NCBI GenBank assembly: GCA_964036275.1 | Contig: OZ038438.1 | Span: 7,446,978 to 7,510,977, forward strand | Direction of reading: 5' to 3' | Source: Litoditis marina | Taxonomy: Eukaryota > Nematoda > Chromadorea > Rhabditida > Rhabditidae | Length of the DNA: 64,000 nt | Shown here: in pieces, positions 27,261 through 36,100 of the stretch | How positions within the stretch are numbered: the stretch's first letter is position 1 | Layout of the letters: each line of letters begins with the position of its first letter | Program-made: the position numbers and the translations under genes | The notes under the pieces: generated by a model | Database searches by the model: none | Told to the model about the DNA's origin: nothing | The model's input: only the letters and a program-made list of their open reading frames with translations

Positions 27261-28446
27261 ACCTCTTCTCCGCCATCAATGTGTACTTATCGCGATCTTT
27301 TAACAATCGATATACACCTCTATTGAGGTGTAGTTTATAGCAATGCGTTATTTGAACACGAAATAGTATGGGTATTCTATTAGTTTGTGTTTACTGTGAA
27401 TCGGAATCAGTGTGATGTTGTTGGCCCTATGTGCGTTATGGTGGTTAATAGAGTAGTATTTTTCAGAAGATTGGTTTTAGAGACGGTATGTATACCTAGT
27501 CACTTCATTGCAAATTACAATGAGTCATAATGGTCTGTTTTTGTTTCCCCGTGCTGCACTAATGATTTTTTGAAGCTTGTGTATTAATTATTTAATATAA
27601 TTTCTGTAATTTTTCGTAGATTTATGATTAGTGTCAAAAATTGTTAGACGAAACCACCGCATTTTTTGTTGTTAAACATTGTAGGGTTTTGTATTCTCTG
27701 AATGAATGTTCTTATTTTTGTAAAATGACCTTCGTACGCATAGACCATGAATTTAACTGATATTACACAACTGAAATTGGGATATACAGTACCTACGCCT
27801 ATTTCGGTTTCAATAACTATCTTAAAACTTGTTTCACGGTACATAAATGAAAATTCTTCAAACAAGGTGCCTGGTAGATTGGCCGAATTGACGTTTCACT
27901 GAACTCGCTGAGCAATTGCATAGTCCAAATCATTCCTAAATCGACACCTGTGTGAACCAAAAAAATGTAATGATAATATTTAGGAGAAGGATTCAAAACT
28001 TGTTTCTTGATTGCCCTCAAAACATGGGACCAAATTATGAAAAATATTAATCTATTAGGTCGGCGAATTCACCGGAGAACCGGCTCCTTCCCGAACTGGA
28101 GAACCGATCGCTCAGAACAACTTTCCGAACCGCCCGATTCTCCAGTGAACGGTTCAAAACGAGCCGCGAACCGCATGTCATACAAAACGTTTATCGTGTT
28201 GAATTCATTGCAAAACCGCGGCATTGACGAACCGAACCGCGAACTAGTAGTCACTGGACTTGAGAATGACTCGGTTCTTGTGCAGTCAGAGTGGTTTGGT
28301 TCGTGGTTCGGTTCGCCGAGCAGCCGGTTCTCCAGTGAATTGGCCCAATAGGTCATGTGTCGAAAGAAGTGATTGGACTTGTCAGTTTCATATTTTAAGT
28401 TTTCATTAGTGTGAGAAACAACACAATTTGCAGAGGAAAACGGAGT
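27261..28446. other. Intergenic region between convergent ubr-1 and IFT20
   Basis: The two genes converge here, so it holds both 3' UTRs. The ubr-1 side is AT-rich without a recognisable gene. The only structured sequence is the foldback element at 28062-28345. Its apparent open frames on both strands are a by-product of that repeat. Confidence 0.7.
28062..28345. repeat. Inverted-repeat MITE with GGCGAATTCACCGG ends
   Basis: The left terminus GGCGAATTCACCGGAGAACC matches the inverse of the right terminus (GGTTCTCCAGTGAATTGGCC) with two mismatches over about 24 bases. Flanks read ATTAGGTC on the left and AATAGGTC on the right, a possible 8-bp target duplication with one change, as hAT elements make. 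The interior is CG-rich with many GAACCG motifs and no convincing protein. Confidence 0.75.
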
Positions 28447-30310
28447 TTAGGAACTGTTTATCTGCTGTAAGAATTCTTTCTGCTCCTGTTCAATTTGTTG
28501 TATTGCCGTCAGCTCAGCTCGTAATCGTTCCAATTCCACTTGTCTTTCACGGATTACGATCTGAAATCAGTGGATCACCTAGCTGGTGTCAATAATACGG
28601 TAGCAGAAACCGGATTATGACTTCTCTAAGCCGACTCCTAGACCGTAGGAAGACACTTTCGAATCAGTGGTTTACAACTTGGTCTCCCCAGAAATTTTTT
28701 GTTACTATCGAGCTGTTATAAGGCTACAAAAATCTGTTGCGAAATTCTTGAATTGTTTTGGAAACAACATAATATGTTGTAGGAGTTCACCTACGACTAA
28801 GCCAAAAACTTGTTGAAAATATCATGACTAAACTCTAAACACAAACATATTCGACTGTTCGAAAGACGGTCAAGGATCACAAATAATTTGCCTTTAGGGG
28901 ATCACTCTCCATTTATGTAAGTGTCTCGCCTAAACAAACAATACCATAACTGTAGATACTGACACCAAGGTAGGTATATGAAAAGCGAGCAGGCCCCGTG
29001 ATTGTTAACCCATTTGTAACCCCTTTAACTATTTATTTGGGGGGGGGGGGTTAGGGTTACCAAGTGGTGAATAAAAACTAGGTAACCCGGTTAATGCTTA
29101 ACTGCTACGGTTGACAAAATATCCGGTTCCCTGGGGAATTGGCCCTGAATTTCTGTGTTAATCGAAAAATATTGTGTTTCGAACCTGCATTTGTTGTGTG
29201 TCAGTCATTTTCTGTTTCTCCGCCGCCTTCAGTGCAGTCCTAGACGCCATGGCCCTCAATTTTTCCGTTTCCACAAGACCAGCTAGCTGAAAAAAGTGCC
29301 CGTAAACCACTAGATTATAATATTATTTGAAGTGAGTGTAAGTTAATTTTATTGTGTTAACAAAGAAGTATGCATGCTCTGAACAAATATTATCTCGAAG
29401 TACCACTGTGAAAACGATTAAAAAAACTGCTACCATATGGTTCGCTTTTTGAAGTGTTATCTACGTTGTATGCTGACCTATTCCGATCTGTTTGTGGTTT
29501 GATTCTGTTGAATTATGGCGGGTATCGCGATCAAATTCAACGAAGATTCGCTCACTATCCGCAAATGGTATCCAATCCTATCAAAGTTTAGTGAAGTCAG
29601 ATCATGCGAAACATACAAACATCTCAGACATAACTTATAATCATGAAGGATTACAATAGCTGAGTTGTGGTTTGATCTACATGAAGATCATCGTTTTCAA
29701 ATCAAGCCTGAAATGAGGCGGGATCAAACTACAATTACAGCGGTTCATGTGCGCTAGATATATTATAGTATCAAACCACACTTCGCTGACCGAACTCCAT
29801 ATTGACTTCTCATTTAACGGAACCCTTCAGAATATGCAAAAGTTTTAACTACCTCTTCAAGTGTCTGCGTGAGAGATTCCGTGGTGATCTTGAACGATGT
29901 CATACTTCCATTGAAATCTTTTGATTCGTTACGAAGTTCTGTGCACGTTTCCGAGATTTCTAGAAGAAATCTCAAAAATATTTAGAAGACATTTTCCACA
30001 AATTTAGAAGACATTTTCAACCTATGACTGAACTCTGAAGATATCACCAAACATTGACATGTTTCTCACGTGGGGCATAGGCCACGTGGTGATGTCAAGT
30101 AATTCAAGCGAAACTGATAGATTTTAGACCACTACCACCTTTCAAACTAACTTCTTGTACTCGTCATGCATCTTAGATATCTTAGCCAAGTAGTTATGTA
30201 AATACGACTGCTCGTTGATAACAATACAATAACTAACCAGGATTCATCAATCTCAAACGATTTAGCTCGTCGATGTGAATCCCAACTCGCGCAAATACAT
30301 CATTGTCCAT
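28447..30310 (-). CDS. ift-20: Intraflagellar transport protein IFT20
   Basis: Small coiled-coil subunit of the IFT-B complex that links the Golgi to the ciliary base and travels in cilia. Four exons (5' to 3'): 30310-30238, 29959-29853, 29286-29185, 28560-28447 including the stop. This gives 131 residues in consistent phase, against 132 in human IFT20. The start MDNDVFARVGIHIDELNRLR matches the family's conserved opening. The middle ELRNESKDF matches the ELKEECKDF region, and the C-terminal half is a long heptad-rich helix (ERQVELERLRAELTAIQQIE) ending KEFLQQINSS. It is convergent with ubr-1. An X-box lies about 510 bp upstream of the ATG, supporting RFX/DAF-19 control in ciliated neurons. 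Confidence 0.93.
29039..29147. repeat. Poly-G run and partial foldback repeat
   Basis: Twelve G residues (29039-29050) precede sequence with GGTAACCCGGTTAA, ATCCGGTTCC and GGGAATTGGCCC. These match the element at 23595-23695 in the opposite orientation. It lies in an IFT20 intron. Confidence 0.6.
29664..29735. repeat. Hairpin repeat, TGTAGTTTGATC family (diverged)
   Basis: Left arm GTTGTGGTTTGATC and right arm GATCAAACTACAA are inverse copies around a loop of about 45 bases. It is a diverged member of the family seen complete at 36683, 40535 and 61398. In an IFT20 intron. Confidence 0.6.
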
Positions 30311-30621
30311 AGTAGTAATTATACACTGAAATACACTGTAATACATCAGAACATTATAATGCGAAATTTACAGTTTGGAAAAACAATCTAACCACATGTT
30401 TGGATTGTGCAAAGGGTACATATGTGAATGCGAATGCCATCTATAATCGTTATAGAGATCGTTCGAACTGGCGGAAATACTGATGCGGTATGTATGCATT
30501 TGCAGTTTGTCCTAAAACTGATGAGGTGAATATTTTCGAACCATCCCTTCATTAGACTCAATGTGCTGTGATTCTGAAGTGAAACGTTTAGCATAGCTGA
30601 TAAGAATCCGATGAGTATCTC

Positions 30622-31234
30622 ATGAGAATATCACGTGAACTTCTGATGAGTGATGGAGTGCTCACACGCCTGGAAGCGCGTGCACTCTTCCAACAAAGAG
30701 GTAAAACAGTGCCTGAAGAGGTTTGACACAATAATATGATGTTCTTGAGCGGGCATAATCTTCTCCTTTTAGTATTTAATAGGGAGTCGCCGAAATTTCT
30801 GCCCACCGCTGCGTATACATACGTTGCTATGGAAACTCACCGCAACGCGGGAGAGAAATACCACCATATCAAACCAATATTAACTCAAGTAAAAAGTGGA
30901 AACGGAGACCATACAATAAAAGAATTCCATTGTACTTCTATACTCTTAGTGTTCTGCTGTCCGAAAAGGAAAAGGAAAGGGCAACCCATAGCTTCAGATA
31001 AAGTTATAATTATTCCAACGTGACCCTATGACATGAAACGTGATGTCGGCTTGCTGTTATAAGGGTACAAAACTTTAAAACAAAGCTTTATGTGTTTTTC
31101 AGATGTCTAACGTGCCAAAAACAGTGTTGAAACAGCAATATCATACTGTAAGAGAGCACGACGGAAGTGCGAAGACTATAATAAGTTTCAGAGTACCTCG
31201 AATCAACTTTTTTTTAAATATAATTTCCGTGTAA
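30622..31234 (+). CDS. Possible small three-exon gene, unrecognised
   Basis: I do not recognise the product. A phase-consistent model is 30622-30700, 30773-30888 and 31103-31234, giving 108 residues: it starts MRISRELLMSDGVLTRLEAR, continues LPTAAYTYVAMETHRN and ends INFFLNIISV. Splice signals are plausible (CAAAGAG/GTAAAA, CTTTTAG, CTCAA/GTAAAA, TTTTTCAG). There is no signal peptide, membrane segment or clear domain; it is basic overall. Against it: the second exon contains the IFT20 X-box, so its apparent codons may be regulatory DNA, and such short exons can occur by chance. The third exon might instead continue through a GTAAGA splice site at about 31148. Confidence 0.27.
30823..30836. 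promoter_or_regulatory. X-box (RFX/DAF-19 binding site)
   Basis: GTTGCTATGGAAAC fits every position of the worm X-box consensus GTHNYYATRRNAAC, a near-palindrome bound by RFX factors in promoters of ciliary genes. The next protein gene on its left is IFT20, a classic RFX target, transcribed away from it. The distance to the IFT20 ATG (513 bp) is longer than the usual 60-250 bp in C. elegans. Confidence 0.7.
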
Positions 31235-31676
31235 TTGACTCGTTATTCCTTTCTCTTTCTTACATCCTACTTTTGCCTTCTATTTTCCTCGACTATCATT
31301 TATTCCAACAGTTTTCAATGCAATTCGATAATTAATTATGGCGTACGCAGAATCTCGTCGTCTCCCCATATTTTTCGCAAAACGTCTTCTGATTCGAAAT
31401 ATCTCGTGAATTTTTCAGAACTTTCCAACTAACTTTATTTGTCTTTCTCTCAATGTTTTCAGTACTTTTGTGTGATTTTCTTGTTGTTCGTGTTGTTCAT
31501 AAATGTCCTAAAGTAGTACGCTAGATATCGCGGGCATAGAAAATGTTGATGGAGTGTTGAATCGTACATCATATTCAACGTTATGTGATCAACATTTCAC
31601 CTTAACTGTTACTTGTATTTATATTATTTATGCTTATTACATTTTGTATTTTTTTCAAGCGGAATCCACAAAATCT

Positions 31677-32890
31677 ATGGCACGCAGTCGAAGTCGTAGC
31701 AGAGGTGAGGTTTAATTTTAATTTTTATAACATTGAGAATACATGAACGACGAAAATAGATCCGTATGTGTTACTCAATTGCGGCGTGATTCAGTGTTCC
31801 TGCTGCAGAGCGTCGTCGTCGTTCTCGATCTCGATCAGCCGAGAAGAAACTGGTAGATGGGGACAGAGGCAGGGATCGTGGCAAGAATCGGGAGCGCGAT
31901 GTGCGAAGACGGAGTAAGGATCGTCGGAGCAGCAGAAGCAGGTTCGGTCTTTTATTTGCCTTCCGTCCACAGCTCACACTGCTGATAAATCTCGTGTATT
32001 ACGTTTAGTAGGTAAAGAAGAAAGTTTAGTTTACCCGTTATTTTATGTATGTAACTTCTGCAACAGCAACTCTTGTTGGATGAAAATAAGACAATTCGAA
32101 TGCATTCATCATGTACCTGTACTAATCCGATTACGCCAGTCTACAAAAACTTGAAATTGAGCATTTTGTAGGGGATTAGAGTTTGTATGGGAAAAGCATT
32201 AGAGAGTACCTTGAATTAATTCTAGGAGCCCGCATGATCGTCGTCGTAGTAGAAGTCGCGAAAGAAAAGATAGAGATCGTGATGACCAAAGAAGACGTCG
32301 TGGAAGCCGAAGTCCGCACGACAAAGACAGAAAGAAGGAATCGAAAAAAGAGCCCATTCCAGGCTAGTTTTTTCCTGAATAAGAAAGCGGCAATCTATGG
32401 GAGTGATTATATGTGAACAAACACAGGAAGTTTTTGAATTATACCCGGAGTGAGTAGCAATATAAAACACAACAAATAAAACCATGGTTTTGTTAACCTT
32501 CGTAGAGGTCTTCATATACAGAAAGAATTTTGCCCCTGACTCGTTCATATTTTAAGAGGGACCTCCCATCGACCTCGAGTCTGTAGCTACGGCTGAGGAG
32601 GACGTTATGACGATGATGGGATTCACAGGTTTCAATACAACGAAAAATAAGAAGGTCGGTTTTACTCTTTTATTTTACTTTACTTAGGTCGGTTTTACTC
32701 TTTATTCTAAGTTTTAAATGGCTCGGCATCACATATTTTTTGGCTGCTGTATATCGTGTTGTTCTGATGTTGATGATTGTAGGTGGAGGGTAATCATGAA
32801 GGAGAAGTAAAGATCAATAAACAACGCCGATACCGTCAATACATGAACAGAAAGGGAGGATTCAATCGACCACTCGAATATATGGCCTGA
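31677..32890 (+). CDS. snrp-27: U4/U6.U5 tri-snRNP 27 kDa protein (SNRNP27)
   Basis: Spliceosomal protein of the tri-snRNP, acting in the nucleus before spliceosome activation. Exons: 31677-31704, 31809-31941, 32226-32362, 32557-32654, 32783-32890; 167 residues (human 155). The N-terminal half is an RS domain (MARSRSRSR, then arginine-serine and arginine-aspartate repeats). The C-terminal domain carries the family hallmarks [20 protein letters not shown] and [20 protein letters not shown] at the stop. The third exon is followed by GGCTAGT and would hit a TAG if read through. The only in-frame solution is a GC 5' splice site (CCAG/GCTAGT). The poly(A) signal AATAAA is at 32964. Symbol by homology. 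Confidence 0.95.
32653..32705 (+). repeat. Short direct repeat across a 5' splice site
   Basis: AGGTCGGTTTTACTCTTTA occurs at about 32653 and again at about 32686. The first copy contains the 5' splice site of SNRNP27 exon 4, so the splice site itself is duplicated 33 bases downstream. Confidence 0.75.
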
Positions 32891-32963
32891 TCTCTTATGT
32901 CTGACTTTCTTCTCGCTTACATTCTTCCAATTCTCATTTGTATCGGTCTTATTTCTGTTGTGA

Positions 32964-33101
32964 AATAAAGTATTTGTATTTGTCAAATTAAGTGATCTCA
33001 GTGGTTATCTGCCACATCCTATTTTACACATCTACACATTCTACTTCACCGCACATGTAACGTTCAAAGTAATTTTCATATTTTCTTGTGTTATAGTTGT
33101 T
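32964..33101 (+). promoter_or_regulatory. Operon-like junction between SNRNP27 and EDC3
   Basis: The SNRNP27 poly(A) signal AATAAA (32964-32969) is followed about 127 bp later by a 3' splice site (GTGTTATAG, ending 33096), 5 bases before the EDC3-like ATG at 33102. No upstream coding exon is needed for that acceptor. Spacing of about 100 bp between cleavage site and acceptor is what nematode operons with SL2-type trans-splicing show. Confidence 0.6.
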
Positions 33102-36100
33102 ATGGACAGCTGTATTGGCAGTGTGCTATCAGTAGACTGTGGCAAGGGAGGCTACTTCCAAGGAAAATTGGTTGCTTTGGATGTTGAAACCAAGAACATC
33201 ACACTATCGCGTGCTTTCAAGTTAGTTGAACAGTTATTATCTTTTGGAGTCACTGGAATATTAATGTATTCAAATGTTCTTCAACAGAATGGAATAGAAT
33301 GACGAGGCCGATCCAATGCTGTTTGAGTGTATGTAAATTGGATAATAAACCTATAAAAACGGTTTTTTTTCTTATTTCACCTATTTTCATTGTTTTGCGG
33401 TGTAGTTTTTTTTCAATCTGGTCAGGACGCGTCCAATTCCATTTTAGGGATGGTTTTCTGCTAGGCAAGAATGTTGTATTGTACGGGACGGATATCGTAT
33501 CAGTGAAAGTTCTCAAATTACCTGACGCACCAGCTAGGCCAGCCTCCACTACCACGTTGTCAGTCAAAAAGGTATGATTGATGTAAAACCGTTATCTTGA
33601 TCACTTGTTTTATCTCACGGCGTATTTCTTCCCTTTGTCTACTTCCCAATACAAATTCCATTGAAAGTCACATAGATTTTGGCTTGGCTAGAGAATAGTT
33701 CAAATTATTTTCGTATAGTTTGATTAATTATTTAACTTTCATGTGTTTTTTAGAGTAGCCCGAAAAAAGAAGCAAGCAAACCCGTAGATGAAGGACTTCA
33801 ATTGCACCGTAGCAAGAGCGTGAGTTCAGGTATGTTGATAAAATTATTATAAAGTTAAAGTTACCCCTGTTCTTCAAAGTTCCTTATGGAACTTGCAAGG
33901 GACAGTCTCAGAGGGAAACTCTGTAAGGCAGACTGAATTTGGCCTACCATCCCCATCCAGCCACGGAGCACCAGGGGAGGCTTCAACTTTCGTAGACATT
34001 CTACTACCAATTTATCGCCCACGAAGGGATGAATGCCTTGGTTGGGCAGTGGCGGGGATCGAACGTGTGACCCTTTGAGTGGTGGGTGGCGCCTAAACCA
34101 CTACACCATTCCACCACATTTCCACCACACAAATCCAATAGAAAATGAAAATACATACAATGTTCTCTGCAGAAATCGGCTAATGTTTGGCAGAAATTCA
34201 CTCTTATAATAATGTTGTAACCCTCGTACTCACGAAGTCACAACGATTAGGTATTTCAGGCGATACGTTAGCTTTTTAAATATAACACAACAAAACACTA
34301 ACTATACTAGGTTTATTATGAATATATAAAAGACAGTACAATAAAGCCTTGATATCTGACTGGGACAGAGAGAATAGAATACTAGCCCAGTAGCCAGACT
34401 GCTTACTAGCTAGGTAGAGCTTACAAGACTCACAATACTCGCTGCTTTGTACACGTAAGCAGACGAGGAAACGTAACACGTTAACAGGGTAGCAAACTTA
34501 TGCTAATGAGCGTAGACAAGTAATGCCATGAGATGATACGTGATAATGGTTCACACATCCAACAAATAAAATCCTTCTGTTCAGTTAATAGGTCTTCTAG
34601 TTTGAAAAACTCTTCATCGATAACGTATTCTGAAATGATAAAGTATTCTGAAATAGGCTTACATTTTAATTTGTTCAGATGTTGTCCTTTGTTCATTTCC
34701 ATATTCAACTCTTTTAGCCCCTTGCCCTTCCAAACAACAGTCGAACAACTGGATTTCTCGTCCTGTTCAGTCTGAGAATAATGACAAACTCGATATGGAA
34801 ACGACAAGTGGATCAAACAGTGGAAGAAACTCTCCTTCGGATAACCACAGGTTTCTTTTGTCAATCGAAAAAATTTGTAGGCACGATCTAAAAATCAGTA
34901 GGCAATTTGTCAAATGCCTACTGGAGTATTAGAAAGAAAGCAGTAGATCTATTAGTTTCCTGTCGGTTTTGGATATGGCGCCGTAAACTCTCGTCGGGAA
35001 TGGACTTGTTTACACCAGATGATCAGCGTTTCGCGGTTGTTTATATCACAATCACTACAGATTTATGTTTCTTGAGATTAGGTGCTGCGTCGATATCTAT
35101 ACATATTATTATCGATGTTTCAGTAGATCATCTCAATCTCGGTCCCGTCGCTCGAAGCCGAAACACGAATCGCAAAAGGTGATTGATCTTCAAATCTTGT
35201 TGGTTTCATAAAATGGCCTTTTTTGGAAATACTAAATGGTGAAGTATTTCATGACTCCAGTGAAATTCAGATTGAAAATACGCCAACTCCACTCTACAAG
35301 CGATTCGAGCCTCAGGTGCCGAAGCCCCAAGGTCTCACCGCCCCTACCTGGGCTATTAAAGGATCCAAGCGCGAGAAAGGTAGTAGTATTTCTGATGTAC
35401 AATTGTATATATTTCCTTATTAACGATCCATTTATTTTCTTTTGAAATGGGAAACAGTTATGAGTGTGGCGAGGCTTGAGATGGATGAGCTGATCGACTT
35501 TTCTTTTATTTCAGGGTGTTCTCAAATGGGAAATTGTACTAGAGTTATCTGTAACGGTGTGTTGAAAGGATGAAGACTTTACTGGTATATGGAATGTGGG
35601 AACTTTTCTAGGACCATGCGGAATACCGATTCTCGATGTACGTAACGGGTATGGACGCATCTTCGAACAGAACGCGGACTTGAATAAACCAATCGATTTT
35701 CAAATGCTCCAAACAGACTTCGACTTCGATGCTAATCTAGAACTATTCCAGAAACGTGGAAATGAGGTTAGCATAGTTTTTTCTCGATTCTATAATTGAC
35801 CCGATGTCATATTCCTGGCCAGCCATAAATATTGGTTGGCTGGCTCTAAAGGAACAAAAAAAAGTCTCATTTCTCTACTGAACGTTTCGGTTCTATTCCA
35901 GACAGACGATGAAGAGTTTTTTGAGACTGAGGAGAAGCCCAAAATGTCTCAGAATTTCGCTCATTATGAGAACATAATTTCTGACCCTTCTCGAATCACA
36001 TCATGGACTACCATGGCTGCGAAAGGAGATGCTGTCAACAAGGATACCAGCACGCAGCGGTAACTTATCTTTAAAATATATTTTTGAGATCAAAAGGGTT

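Larger units (their letters stand above)
30311..31676. promoter_or_regulatory. Divergent upstream region of IFT20 and SNRNP27
   Basis: 1.37 kb between IFT20 (minus, ATG at 30310) and SNRNP27 (plus, ATG at 31677). It contains the X-box at 30823-30836 and a weakly supported three-exon reading frame at 30622-31234. A 3' splice site (TTTTTTTCAAG) ends at about 31660 just before the SNRNP27 start. The remainder (31235-31659) is AT-rich with nothing recognised. Confidence 0.5.

Noticed and set aside
28007..28351. Overlapping open frames of 114 and 95 codons on opposite strands
   Set aside because: Both arise from the CG-rich inverted-repeat element; composition is repetitive and the frames span its ends.
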